Shown here piece by piece: positions 6,718 through 14,876 of a stretch of 15,260 nucleotides of DNA. Where the stretch lies: positions 1 through 15,260 of the forward strand of contig CAMJTZ010000030.1 in assembly GCA_946408865.1 (NCBI GenBank), written 5' to 3'. The notes beneath the pieces are model-generated. The model was not told where the DNA came from and ran no database searches. It saw only the letters and a list, made by a program, of their open reading frames with translations. Position numbers and translations under genes: made by a program. Positions within the stretch are counted from its first letter, which is position 1. Every line of letters starts with the position of its first letter. The stretch is from an uncultured Clostridia bacterium. Its GTDB lineage: Bacteria; Bacillota_A; Clostridia; Christensenellales; Aristaeellaceae.

Positions 6718-6733
6718 GCATTCCGCTTCCCGT
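6710..6733. terminator. Bidirectional terminator between uxuA and rsmG
   Basis: ACGGG-(T)-AAGC pairs with GCTT-CCCGT around a 5-base loop, a 9-bp stem with one bulged base that overlaps the uxuA stop codon. Read on the minus strand it is followed by TTTTCTTTT, a good U-tract for ending the rsmG operon. On the plus strand the tail (CTGTTTCACTGTT) is weaker. Confidence 0.65.
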
Positions 6734-6738
6734 CTGTT

Positions 6739-7461
6739 TCACTGTTCTCCAAGAGGTTTTGATTTGGGCATTCCCGCCTTACGCGGATAAGCGGAGGCGG
6801 TTTTTTCTGTCTTGCGAACCGGAAGAATCATATGTTCCCATGCTCTTCCGTCCACTGTACATTGAACCGGCATCTCAAGCCTTCCGCCAAGCAGATGCGC
6901 AGCGCGCCGTCCTGTCAGCAGCTCATTTTCCAGTGCAGGCCCTTTCCAGCAAAGCGCACATCCGCCGATCCGGACAAAAGGCAGCAGATATTCGCACAGG
7001 ATGTTCAGCGGCGCAACTGCCCGGGCGCATGCAACATCAAACTGCTCGCGCAGTTTCTTATTCCGGCCCCCGGTTTCTGCCCGGTCGTGCAGCAGGGACA
7101 CATTACCTGCTCCCGTCTTTTCTGCCACCGCATCCAGAAAATTCAGCCTTTTCTGCTGTGCATCCATCAGGATAACCGTGGAGTCCGGCAGTGCCAGCGC
7201 AAGCACCATTCCCGGAAAACCCGCGCCGGTTCCCACATCAATGATGGAAGCATTATGCCGTAGGAGGCCTGTGCGGAGAACGGTCAGGCTGTCGATAAAA
7301 TGCCGGTCCAGCAGTTCGTTTTCCTCTTCAACCGCGGTAAGATCCATCCGCTGATTCCATTCCTGCAGAAGCCGCAGATATATTTCAAGCTTCTCCGGCA
7401 GCTCTGCCCGATACGGAATGCCGTTTCTTTCCAGCGCCCCGGCAATCTGTTTGCAATCCAT
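6739..7461 (-). CDS. rsmG: 16S rRNA (guanine-527-N7)-methyltransferase
   Basis: 240 residues, close to the family's usual length. It transfers a methyl group from S-adenosylmethionine to N7 of G527 in 16S rRNA; loss in other bacteria gives low-level streptomycin resistance. Seen: the WNQRMDLTAV stretch (~35-44), the SAM-binding loop DVGTGAGFPG (75-84), an acidic strand end at LMDAQQKR (~99-105) and CARAVAPL (~145-152). The start is supported by AGGAG 7 bases before the ATG. It is the last gene of the minus-strand train, 9 bases after the DUF218 gene and just before the shared terminator. In many Firmicutes it follows mnmE-mnmG; here mnmG is absent and three other genes intervene. Confidence 0.96.
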   Translation of the reverse strand: MDCKQIAGALERNGIPYRAELPEKLEIYLRLLQEWNQRMDLTAVEEENELLDRHFIDSLTVLRTGLLRHNASIIDVGTGAGFPGMVLALALPDSTVILMDAQQKRLNFLDAVAEKTGAGNVSLLHDRAETGGRNKKLREQFDVACARAVAPLNILCEYLLPFVRIGGCALCWKGPALENELLTGRRAAHLLGGRLEMPVQCTVDGRAWEHMILPVRKTEKTASAYPRKAGMPKSKPLGEQ

Positions 7462-7470
7462 GTCAGTCTC

Positions 7471-8106
7471 CTAAAGATTCAGATGCAGATATTTATTCAG
7501 CCAGTATTTACACCAGGCCAGTGATTCCCTGCTATGGTTCTTCAGCCAGTATTCCTGAAGGCATGGGCTTCCGATTCCAATGGCTTCCAGCCCGAGATCC
7601 TCTGCCAGCGCCATGCTTCGTGGCACATGATAATCGCTGGAAACAATAACAACCTGTCGGATCTCTGTGGAATACGTTTCAAGAAGCTTCTTTGCATTGC
7701 GCAGATTCTGCTCGGTGTTGAAGGAATCCGGATCTGTCAGAATCATGTCTCCGGGAATACCTTTTCCCTCCAGATACCGTTTCATAACGGACGCTTCGGT
7801 ATCAGGCTCATCTTTTCCCCTGGCACCGCAGACAACAACCGGAACATTTTTCTGTTGAAACACTTCCGCTGCCAGATCCAGGCGCCAGGAAAGCTGCACG
7901 CTGGGTATACCGTCCGGTTTAACCTGTGCGCCGAGAACAATCACCGCATCAAAAGAGTCCGGAAGATCCCCGGCTTTTTTTGCAACCTTTCCTTCCCGGA
8001 TACATACAAATCCAACCAGTCCGCAAAACAGCAGAATTCCGAGTGTCAGAAGAATCAGAATGATCTTGATCACCGGATGTATCCTCTTCCTTTCCCTGCT
8101 TTCCAT
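7471..8106 (-). CDS. Membrane-anchored DUF218 (YdcF/SanA-like) protein
   Basis: 211 residues from the ATG at 8106. A basic N-terminus (MESRERKRIH) precedes one membrane helix (~11-36), followed by a DUF218 domain: DAVIVLGAQV (~53-62), VVCGARGKDEP (~91-101), TEASVMKRYL, DSFNTEQNL (~127-135) and VVIVSSDYHVPRS (~152-164). Characterised relatives (SanA, ElyC) affect envelope barrier function and peptidoglycan or carrier-lipid metabolism; the biochemical role is unsettled. The domain should face outside. An in-frame GTG at 8166 would add 20 residues and overlap radC by 32 bases, but it has no ribosome binding site and would spoil the N-terminal anchor pattern. The chosen ATG also has only a weak site (AAAGGG very close), so coupling to radC is likely. 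Confidence 0.85.
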   Translation of the reverse strand: MESRERKRIHPVIKIILILLTLGILLFCGLVGFVCIREGKVAKKAGDLPDSFDAVIVLGAQVKPDGIPSVQLSWRLDLAAEVFQQKNVPVVVCGARGKDEPDTEASVMKRYLEGKGIPGDMILTDPDSFNTEQNLRNAKKLLETYSTEIRQVVIVSSDYHVPRSMALAEDLGLEAIGIGSPCLQEYWLKNHSRESLAWCKYWLNKYLHLNL

Positions 8107-8134
8107 TCCCTTTCTTACGCCCCGCTCTTTCCCG

Positions 8135-8845
8135 TTATTTTCCGCGAACTCTGTAATCAATATCACCGTGCTGAATCATGCTGTACGTGGAATCGTTGGC
8201 GACAATAATATGATCCAGCAGCAAAATACCGACACCGTTAAGCAGGCGCTGCAATTGCAGTGTGGAAGCAATATCCTCCGGAGACGGTGCGCAGGTTCCG
8301 CCGGGATGATTATGGCAAAGAAGCACGCTGTGTGCGTTGTAGTTCAGCGCGGTTTCCATTACAATCCGTGGATAGGCAGAAACCTCGCTGAGAGAACCCT
8401 CAGAAATTTTACGGCGTCCGAGCACTGCACACTTTGCATTCAGGGAGATAACATAAAACCGCTCAGACCGGTTTCCGGCCAGGAGCGACAGGCAGTACTT
8501 CTCTGCTTCGCGGCTGTTTCCGATTTTGTCCGGTGACGCCATTGCGCAGCGGTTCCACACCCGTGTCAGCGGCACAACCATGGAAATCAGCGCAGCTGCG
8601 CGTTCTCCGACATCCGGAACACGCATCAGCATTTCCGGCCGTGCTTCCAGTACACCTTTCAGCGATCCGAACTCATCCAGCAGCGCATGCGCGATCGGAT
8701 TTGTATCCTTTCGTGAATTCGCATAAAACAACAGCAGTTCCAGAATCTGATGGTCCTCAAAATTTTCAAAGCCGTTTTCGTGCATGAATCTGTTCCGTAG
8801 TTTTTCCCTGTGCCCTTCATGCGGATTTTCTTTTTTCTCTGTCAT
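8135..8845 (-). CDS. radC: RadC/JAB-domain protein (UPF0758)
   Basis: 236 residues. The N-terminal part contains a helix-hairpin-helix-like region (VPDVGERAA, ~76-84). The C-terminal JAMM/MPN+ domain has HNHPGG and the HxH-x10-D zinc motif as His178, His180 and Asp191, with an upstream acidic residue in SEGSLSEV (Glu149 or Glu154). The motif is intact, so a metal-dependent hydrolase is possible, but no enzymatic activity has been firmly shown for RadC and the old DNA-repair name is doubtful. AAAGGAG 9 bases before the ATG fixes the start. It lies 12 bases after the dehydrogenase gene and 28 before the DUF218 gene, in a housekeeping operon rather than in a mobile element where many radC-like genes occur. 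Confidence 0.93.
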   Translation of the reverse strand: MTEKKENPHEGHREKLRNRFMHENGFENFEDHQILELLLFYANSRKDTNPIAHALLDEFGSLKGVLEARPEMLMRVPDVGERAAALISMVVPLTRVWNRCAMASPDKIGNSREAEKYCLSLLAGNRSERFYVISLNAKCAVLGRRKISEGSLSEVSAYPRIVMETALNYNAHSVLLCHNHPGGTCAPSPEDIASTLQLQRLLNGVGILLLDHIIVANDSTYSMIQHGDIDYRVRGK

Positions 8846-8857
8846 TGCGTTTCTCCT

Positions 8858-9997
8858 TTATTCCTGCTGATTATAATAATGCCAGATATCCAGACACGCC
8901 TGCTTTTCTGCTGCACATAAAGGGATGAACGCCTGCCGGTAGATCTCCTTCACATCGCTGCGAGTCAGTTTAACCGGATGATTGTCAAGCCGCTGCGGAT
9001 CCACAGAATCCGCAAGCAGGTCAAGCGTTTCTTCCGAAGGCAGAGGCGGAATTACCATTTCGAGATCATACAGAATTCCTCGCAGCAGTCGCGGCATCAT
9101 TTCCACAGAACCCAGTCTGATTTTACTGCACAGATCCAGGAGGAATTCCTGATTTTCCTCTGTTCCCGCCATCCGTTCCCACAGCACCGGAAGTGTCAAC
9201 ATACAGGCATGCCCGTGTGCAAGACCCATCGTTTTTGTAATCTGGTAGGACATGGCATGGGCCGCGGTTGTCCGTGTCATCTGGATTGCCTTTCCGCTCT
9301 GATAAGATGCATCCAGCATTTCTTCCGCCGCATGTGGATCTCCCGCAAGATAGGCTCTCAGGTTGTCCAGCACGCCGAGTACCGCAAGAAAGGCATGCAC
9401 ACGGCTGTCTTCCGTCGCATGTGAGCACCACCAGCTTTCAATCCCCTGGCTCAGTGCATCGAGCGCAGCGGATTTCTTATGGTATTCCGGCAGCGAATTG
9501 AGCAGGTCGGCATCCAGAATCACACCGTCCGGCCGAAGTGCCGGATGACTCAGGGATACTTTCCGGTTACCGACGTAAACAACGGCATTCTGCGTTGCTT
9601 CCGCACCGGTGCCGGCTGTCCCTGGAATTGCGATATGCGGCGTCCCCATAGTTTCCGGAAAGCGACCTTCCAGCACATTTTCTGTACTTTCCGCATACAG
9701 AATTGCTTTTACAGCCTTGGCAGTATCCATCGCCGATCCCCCGCCGATGGAAATGATTCCGTCGCACTGATGCGCCCTGTACAGTTTTGCGCCCGGCAGA
9801 GCATCCTGCAGATCCGGATTCGGATGATATTCGCTGAACACCGGGGAAGGAAGCAGAACCGGTGCCTTTTTCAGCAGCATTCCTGCCAGATGCGCTGACC
9901 CGACAATCAGTGGCCGGGAAATCCGAAGTTTTTCAGCCATCTGCAGTGTTTTCCCGATACTTCCTCTGCCGCGGATCACTTTCTGATACGGTTCCAA
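8858..9997 (-). CDS. Iron-type alcohol dehydrogenase, resembling the phosphonoacetaldehyde reductase subgroup
   Basis: 379 residues, normal for the Fe-ADH family. Seen: the nucleotide-binding GGGSAMDTAK (85-94), IPGTAGTGAEAT (124-135), the metal-site region LDALSQGIES (179-188), TTAAHAMSYQ (His247) and LAHGHACML (His261). Asp180, His247 and His261 match three canonical metal ligands; the fourth position, His in the usual DALxH, is Gln184. From memory, the DALSQ-IES-W-S pattern is shared with proteins annotated as phosphonoacetaldehyde reductase (HEPD/PhpC-like), which make 2-hydroxyethylphosphonate with NAD(P)H. No phosphonate genes (PEP mutase, phosphonopyruvate decarboxylase) are here, so the substrate is unproven. 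The start is a TTG with AGGAG 8 bases upstream; an ATG four bases before it is in another frame. It is 27 bases after mnmE and 12 before radC. Confidence 0.85.
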   Translation of the reverse strand: MEPYQKVIRGRGSIGKTLQMAEKLRISRPLIVGSAHLAGMLLKKAPVLLPSPVFSEYHPNPDLQDALPGAKLYRAHQCDGIISIGGGSAMDTAKAVKAILYAESTENVLEGRFPETMGTPHIAIPGTAGTGAEATQNAVVYVGNRKVSLSHPALRPDGVILDADLLNSLPEYHKKSAALDALSQGIESWWCSHATEDSRVHAFLAVLGVLDNLRAYLAGDPHAAEEMLDASYQSGKAIQMTRTTAAHAMSYQITKTMGLAHGHACMLTLPVLWERMAGTEENQEFLLDLCSKIRLGSVEMMPRLLRGILYDLEMVIPPLPSEETLDLLADSVDPQRLDNHPVKLTRSDVKEIYRQAFIPLCAAEKQACLDIWHYYNQQE

Positions 9998-10010
9998 TGG
10001 TCATTCTCCT
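9995..10010 (-). promoter_or_regulatory. Ribosome binding site that fixes a TTG start (dehydrogenase gene)
   Basis: Minus-strand AGGAG (10010-10006) is separated by 8 bases from TTG (9997-9995), the only start codon in the dehydrogenase frame at proper distance. The ATG in between (AGAATGACC) is out of frame. Confidence 0.7.
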
Positions 10011-10024
10011 CTTTTTCCGTTGAT

Positions 10025-11416
10025 TTACTTTCCGACACAGAAGCCGGAAAACACAGCATCCAGCAGTTTTTCATCCACTTGGTCCCCGGTAATCTCACCG
10101 AGGGCTTTCTGCGCCGCCTGCAGGTCCGTAGCAGCCATGTCCGGCGTCATGTCGTCAAGTGTCCGTATGGCGTCCTCCAGACATCTGACAGCACGTTTTA
10201 CAGCATCCAGATGGCGCGGCTGTGTCAGCACCACCTGATCCCTCACTTCCGCGTTTTCGCGTAGAAAATCGCGAATCGGCTGTATGGAAGCAGGATCAAG
10301 TGCAGAGACCGTCAGGCATCGGATATCCGGACGGAGCAGGGTTACTTTTTCAGCGGTTGTTACCTGCTGAAGGTCCGACTTGTTGATCACAACTGCATCC
10401 GTCGTCTGAAGCTTCCGCAGCCATTCCTGCTCTTCCTTCCCCAGAGGGATCGATCCGTCAAGGACCAGCAAGGCAAGGTCTGCGCTGCGCAGCGCCAGCT
10501 CCGACCTTTCCACGCCAATCCGCTCTATCGGATCTTCGGTTTCCCTCAAACCGGCCGTATCCGTCAGGTATACACGGATACCGTCCAGCATGATTTCGCC
10601 TTCCACGATATCCCGCGTTGTTCCCGGTATTTCCGTAACAATCGCTTTGTTCTGTCCTACAAGTGCATTCAGAAGACTGCTTTTTCCGGCGTTCGGAGCT
10701 CCGAACAGCGTGATATGCATTCCGTCATGAATCAGACGGGACGATCTTTCGTCCACCGCACCGCTCAGTTCGGTAATCAGTTTTTCCAGACCGATGCGAA
10801 GCGCACCGGCTCCTTCCTCATCGGAAATCTCCTCCGGATAGTCAATGCAGGCTGCCAGGCCGGCCTGCAGGCGATACAGATCATCCGCAGCTTTCCGGAT
10901 AAAATCCGCCGTGCCGCCGGTCATCTGACGCACAGCCGCACGCCGTTCCTGCTCTCCTCTCGCCGCAATCAGGTTCATCACTGCTTCCGCCCGGCTCAGG
11001 TCAATCCGTCCGTTCAGGAACGCACGCCGCGTGAACTCGCCGGCTTCGGCCATGCGGGCGCCGGTGCGCAGGCACAGGTCCAGGATCCTGTTAAGTACCT
11101 GTGTTCCACCATGGCTCTGAATCTCCGCCACGTCCTCCCGGGTATAGCTGGAAGGGGCACGCATCAGCACCGCCATGCATTCGTCAAGCACTTCCGGCCC
11201 GTCCAGAATCCGGCCATACATCATCCTGTGGCTTTCCATCCGGACGGGAATGTCTTCTTCGTGGTATGCGGCAGGCAGAAAAATCTTCTGCAGGATATTC
11301 TCCGCCTGTGATCCGCTGATTCGGATGATACCGATTCCGCCCTGGCCGGGAGCGGTTGCGACCGCAGCAATGGTATCCTCCGGCCGGTTTATATGCTTCT
11401 CCATCTCCACATTCAT
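10025..11416 (-). CDS. mnmE: tRNA uridine-5-carboxymethylaminomethyl modification GTPase
   Basis: 463 residues, typical length. With MnmG it installs the (c)mnm5 group on wobble uridine-34 of tRNAs, using GTP and a methylene-tetrahydrofolate-derived carbon. Seen: the N-terminal folate-binding domain (DTIAAVATAPGQGGIGIIR, ~14-32), a helical middle domain, the inserted G domain with GAPNAGKSS (239-247), GTTRD (265-269), DTAG (286-289) and NKSD (345-348), and the C-terminal FCVGK (459-463) with the essential Cys; most relatives end FCIGK. It starts 9 bases after the rpe stop with only a weak GCGGA site, so translation is probably coupled to rpe. mnmG, the usual neighbour, is absent here. Confidence 0.97.
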   Translation of the reverse strand: MNVEMEKHINRPEDTIAAVATAPGQGGIGIIRISGSQAENILQKIFLPAAYHEEDIPVRMESHRMMYGRILDGPEVLDECMAVLMRAPSSYTREDVAEIQSHGGTQVLNRILDLCLRTGARMAEAGEFTRRAFLNGRIDLSRAEAVMNLIAARGEQERRAAVRQMTGGTADFIRKAADDLYRLQAGLAACIDYPEEISDEEGAGALRIGLEKLITELSGAVDERSSRLIHDGMHITLFGAPNAGKSSLLNALVGQNKAIVTEIPGTTRDIVEGEIMLDGIRVYLTDTAGLRETEDPIERIGVERSELALRSADLALLVLDGSIPLGKEEQEWLRKLQTTDAVVINKSDLQQVTTAEKVTLLRPDIRCLTVSALDPASIQPIRDFLRENAEVRDQVVLTQPRHLDAVKRAVRCLEDAIRTLDDMTPDMAATDLQAAQKALGEITGDQVDEKLLDAVFSGFCVGK

Positions 11417-11425
11417 CTTTCCGCT

Positions 11426-12061
11426 TTACCGGAACGCGTGCATCCGGGCAATCGCCGCACGCATATCCTCATTCCGGAACAGTGCTGTTCCCATAACGGC
11501 AACGGACAGGCCGCAGTCCATCAGCCGCTGCAGATTGTTTTCAGCAATCCCTCCGTCCGCCTCAATTTCTCCCCTGTACCCGGCTTCACGAAGTGCACGG
11601 ATTTTTTTCAATACGCTTTCATCCAGCTTCTGTCCGCCGAAGCCGGGTTCCACGGTCATTGTCAGAATCAGATCCGCTTTCCCGAGGTACTGCATCACAT
11701 CCTGTACAGGCGTACCGGGTTTCAGGGCGACACCTGCTTTGGCGCGGTATGCATGGATTCTGTCCAGCAATCCGGACAGATCGCCTGCCTCCGTATGCAG
11801 CGTTACCCAATCCGCTCCGGCTTTCAGGAATTCATCCAGCAGGGTTTCAGGATGATCCATCATCAGATGCACATCCAGCGGGATGTCCGTGATTCTCCTC
11901 AGATGCCGTACAACCTCCGGAGTATATGCCAGGTTCGGTACGAAGTGTGCATCCATCACATCCACATGAATCCAGTCGCATCCGGCCTCAGCTGCGCGGC
12001 ACACGTCCCGCTCCAGATTGAGCGGATCCGCAGCCAGGATACTTGGCGCAATTTTAATCAT
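11426..12061 (-). CDS. rpe: Ribulose-phosphate 3-epimerase
   Basis: 211 residues, a compact TIM barrel. It interconverts ribulose-5-phosphate and xylulose-5-phosphate in the pentose phosphate pathway. Seen: APSILAAD (Ser7), HVDVMDAHFVPN with metal ligands His32 and Asp34 (the family usually has Gly where this has Ala38), DVHLMM (His65), EPGFGGQK (138-145) and EADGG (catalytic Asp169). GGAGGG 6 bases before the ATG sets the start. It overlaps the rsgA stop by 8 bases, and rsgA-rpe following stp-prkC is a common Firmicutes arrangement; the thiN gene often found next is replaced by mnmE. Confidence 0.97.
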   Translation of the reverse strand: MIKIAPSILAADPLNLERDVCRAAEAGCDWIHVDVMDAHFVPNLAYTPEVVRHLRRITDIPLDVHLMMDHPETLLDEFLKAGADWVTLHTEAGDLSGLLDRIHAYRAKAGVALKPGTPVQDVMQYLGKADLILTMTVEPGFGGQKLDESVLKKIRALREAGYRGEIEADGGIAENNLQRLMDCGLSVAVMGTALFRNEDMRAAIARMHAFR

Positions 12062-12932
12062 ATCTTTCCCTCCAACCTTCCCGTGTTTCCGCCAGCAGCT
12101 GCCGGTAACGCAGCAGCCTCTCCGGATGAATCACTCCGTTATTCGCAGCATCCTGTACTGCGCATCCGGGTTCCCGGTCATGCAGGCATTCGCGGAAGCG
12201 GCATTTCCCCTCAAAAGGCGCAAATTCCGGATACCGTTCACGTATTTTTTCAGGAGGAAGCGGCCTTTCCGGTTCAAGCAGACTGAATCCTGCTGTATCC
12301 ATCACCCGTAACCCTTCTTTTTCAATCAGTTCGGACTGGCGGGTCGTATTCTTTCCCCTGGAAATCTTTCCGGAAAGATCTCCCGTTTCGAGATGCATGC
12401 GAAGCAGGGTGTTCAGCAGCGTGCTTTTCCCTGCGCCGCTTTGTCCGGTCAGGCAGCAGAGTTCCCCTTCCATGGCTTTTTTCAAAGTTTCCAGTCCTTC
12501 TCCCGTCTTTCCGCTTACCGGGAAAACCGGAATACCGGACGGACGGTACTGTTCGGAAATCACCGGGGCCAGCGTCTGATCCATATCCGTTTTGTTCACT
12601 GCAATCAGGATTTTCATCTCCTGCGCAACTGCCCGGGCAATCAGACGGTCCGCAAGCAGGAGATCCGCCTCCGGCACAGGCGCAATCACAATGACCAGGC
12701 AGGAAACATTTGCCACCGGAGGACGGAGACAAACGGTTTTTCGCGGAAGAATTTCCTCAATCCATCCGTCCTTCTCCCCTTCACCGGGTGTAAACCGTAC
12801 CTCGTCACCGGTAAGGGGGGTGATCCCCAGGTGCCGGAACTTCTTCTTGCAGCGAAGCGTATAGGTGTTCCCCGCCGGATCCTTTGCTGTATAGAAGCTC
12901 CCAATACCGCGGATCAGCGTGCCGCGCATCAT
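12054..12932 (-). CDS. rsgA: Small ribosomal subunit biogenesis GTPase (circularly permuted)
   Basis: 292 residues from the ATG at 12932 (family about 290-300). It acts late in 30S subunit assembly, hydrolysing GTP on the ribosome. Seen: an N-terminal OB fold beginning MMRGTLIRGIGSFYT; then G motifs in permuted order, NKTD (113-116), GQSGAGKST (163-171) and DTAG (212-215); and the C-terminal zinc site Cys244, Cys249, His251, Cys257. A GTG at 12977 would add 15 residues and has GAGGA only 4 bases away. I prefer the ATG (AGGGG 5 bases upstream) because it matches the family N-terminus, but the GTG start is possible. In Bacillus subtilis the homologue CpgA is a substrate of PrkC, which fits the gene order here. 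Confidence 0.95.
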   Translation of the reverse strand: MMRGTLIRGIGSFYTAKDPAGNTYTLRCKKKFRHLGITPLTGDEVRFTPGEGEKDGWIEEILPRKTVCLRPPVANVSCLVIVIAPVPEADLLLADRLIARAVAQEMKILIAVNKTDMDQTLAPVISEQYRPSGIPVFPVSGKTGEGLETLKKAMEGELCCLTGQSGAGKSTLLNTLLRMHLETGDLSGKISRGKNTTRQSELIEKEGLRVMDTAGFSLLEPERPLPPEKIRERYPEFAPFEGKCRFRECLHDREPGCAVQDAANNGVIHPERLLRYRQLLAETREGWRERYD

Positions 12933-12986
12933 GGTTTCCCCTGTATTGCCTGTTTCAATCATTTCCTGCCTGTTCACACTTTCCTC

Positions 12987-14876
12987 TTACTCGCCGTTAT
13001 CCCGCGGATTCAGCGGTTTCTGTTCGTACTGGGTATCGCCGATATAAACGGTGTAGGTATACAGCCTGTCATCAGGAATATCAATGGTTTCTTCAATCAG
13101 GCGGGGATCGCCTGATTCCACCGTATAGTTCCGTGTATAGGCCACGCTGGATCCTTCTGCCCGGGTGCTGATCCGTACTTTCAGCTGCTGATCCGATTCC
13201 GGCAGTGTGACCCGCAGCGTAGCGGTGCATTCAGCCTCCGGATACCGGTAAATGGTCAGCTGGACCGGTGTATCCTCCGCCACGCGGTTTTCCGCTTCCG
13301 GGGCGGTCGCTGCCACCAGCCCGTGCTGTTCCGCTTTTTCTGTCATTTCATATTTCAGCGTTGAATGAATGGCCAGGTTCTGCGTGATCAGCATTTCCTC
13401 CGCTTCCTGAAGCGTATGCCCAATGAGCGAAGGCACCACGGTGCTCCCGCCGCTGATTGTCAGTGTTACCGGATCATCACGCGTAACCATCTCGCCGGCC
13501 GCCGGCACCTGGCCCATCACGCGTCCCTTCTGCACATCCGGGCTGGCAGCCCGGTCCCGTGTAATCGCCATTTTCCTGGCTGTAAGCAGGTTTGTCGCTT
13601 CATCCGCCGTCATATTGGTTACATCCGGCATCTCGAAAGGAACCGGACCGCTCGAGATGACCAGAATAACCGCGTCTCCCTTGCGGATCGTCGTATCCGC
13701 TCCCGGATTCTGAACATAAACCTGATTCAGCTGAACGTCATCGCTTGGCATGGCTTTATGCGTTTCGGTCAGCCCGGCCTGCTTCAGTACGCGGACCGCT
13801 TCCTCAATATCCATTCCCATGACATCGGGAACCTTCACGGTGAAGATCGTCTGCTCATAGATTGCTTTGCCGCCAAAGAACAGTCCGGCAATCGCCGCCA
13901 GTACGATCAGGGCATTCAGTACAATGCGCGTTGTTTTCTTCCTGTTTCTGGCATGCACGGGACGCCGCGGACTGGTATTTGAATTCCGTTCGCTTCCAAC
14001 CTGCGGCTTCGGCTGGCGGACTTCCAGCTCGTTTTCCGGATAAGGAATCTGTTCACCGCGTTCCTCCAGCGCCGCGCGCAGATCCGATGCCATATCCCGG
14101 GCGGACTGATAGCGCATGGCCGGATTCTTTTCCATCGCCCGCATGCATACACGGATCACTGCCGGCGGCACATCCGGAGAGAGCGTCTGGATCGGTACAG
14201 GCGCGGCATGCAGGTGCTGCATCGCCACGGCCACGGGATTATCCCCGTCAAACGGCACACGGCCGGTCAGCATTTCGTAGAGAACAACGCCGGTCGAATA
14301 GATATCACTGGCAGCAGTTGCGCCTTCTCCGCGCGCCTGTTCCGGTGAAAAATAGTGCACGGAGCCCATGACATTGTCGCCGCGCGTCAGCGTTGCGCTG
14401 TCCGCAATGCGGGCGATACCGAAATCCGCCACTTTGATATGTCCGTCCTCATGAACCAGAATATTCTGCGGCTTGATATCCCGGTGAACGATGCCGTTCC
14501 GGTGCGCGTGTTCCAGCGCGCTGAGAATCCGGATAGCAATCTGGCAGGACAGGGGAGCGCTCAGTTTGCCTCGCTCCTGGATCACGGCTTTCAGGGTTTT
14601 CCCCTGTACGTATTCCATGACCAGATACCGGTTCTCACCGTCCATGCCGACGTCCAGCAGATTGACGATATTGTGGTGCGTCATTTTGCTCGCGGCTTCT
14701 GCCTCGCGCTGGAAGCGGCCGATAAATTCCCGGTCCTCGTTGTATTCGGGGCGAAGCACCTTTACGGCAACATTATGTCCTGTACGGAGGTCAATCGCGC
14801 GATAAACGATGGCCATGCCTCCCATGCCGATCTGTTCTGTCAGACGGTAACGGTTGGCAAGAATCTTATCATTCAT
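12987..14876 (-). CDS. prkC: PASTA-domain Ser/Thr protein kinase (PrkC/StkP/PknB type)
   Basis: 629 residues. The Hanks-type kinase domain (~1-270) has the Gly loop IGMGGMAIVY, VAVKV with Lys39, HRDIKPQN (catalytic Asp133), DFGIAR (Asp151) and a Thr/Ser-rich activation loop. A basic juxtamembrane linker (~285-317) leads to one membrane helix (~318-336). Outside are three PASTA repeats (~346-410, 413-477, 478-545) that in relatives bind muropeptides or lipid II, then a beta-rich tail of about 85 residues (546-629) that is not PASTA. It senses cell-wall fragments and phosphorylates cell-division, metabolic and translation proteins. The ATG overlaps the phosphatase stop (ATGA), so the two are translationally coupled. 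The tail resembles extensions seen on other clostridial kinases; its function is unknown. Confidence 0.96.
   Translation of the reverse strand: MNDKILANRYRLTEQIGMGGMAIVYRAIDLRTGHNVAVKVLRPEYNEDREFIGRFQREAEAASKMTHHNIVNLLDVGMDGENRYLVMEYVQGKTLKAVIQERGKLSAPLSCQIAIRILSALEHAHRNGIVHRDIKPQNILVHEDGHIKVADFGIARIADSATLTRGDNVMGSVHYFSPEQARGEGATAASDIYSTGVVLYEMLTGRVPFDGDNPVAVAMQHLHAAPVPIQTLSPDVPPAVIRVCMRAMEKNPAMRYQSARDMASDLRAALEERGEQIPYPENELEVRQPKPQVGSERNSNTSPRRPVHARNRKKTTRIVLNALIVLAAIAGLFFGGKAIYEQTIFTVKVPDVMGMDIEEAVRVLKQAGLTETHKAMPSDDVQLNQVYVQNPGADTTIRKGDAVILVISSGPVPFEMPDVTNMTADEATNLLTARKMAITRDRAASPDVQKGRVMGQVPAAGEMVTRDDPVTLTISGGSTVVPSLIGHTLQEAEEMLITQNLAIHSTLKYEMTEKAEQHGLVAATAPEAENRVAEDTPVQLTIYRYPEAECTATLRVTLPESDQQLKVRISTRAEGSSVAYTRNYTVESGDPRLIEETIDIPDDRLYTYTVYIGDTQYEQKPLNPRDNGE

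Noticed and set aside
8107..8166. 20-residue GTG extension of the DUF218 protein
   Set aside because: There is no ribosome site before the GTG, it overlaps radC by 32 bases, and it moves the basic N-terminus away from the membrane anchor.
8135..8845. radC as a sign of a mobile element or anti-restriction island
   Set aside because: No integrase, transposase, repeats or composition change are nearby; it sits tightly in a housekeeping gene run.
10715..13982. Several long plus-strand open frames (for example 10715-11311, 11393-12286, 12393-13115, 13365-13982)
   Set aside because: All are antisense to mnmE, rpe, rsgA or prkC, and their compositions (Pro, His, Arg, Cys, Ser) are those of complementary-strand shadows.
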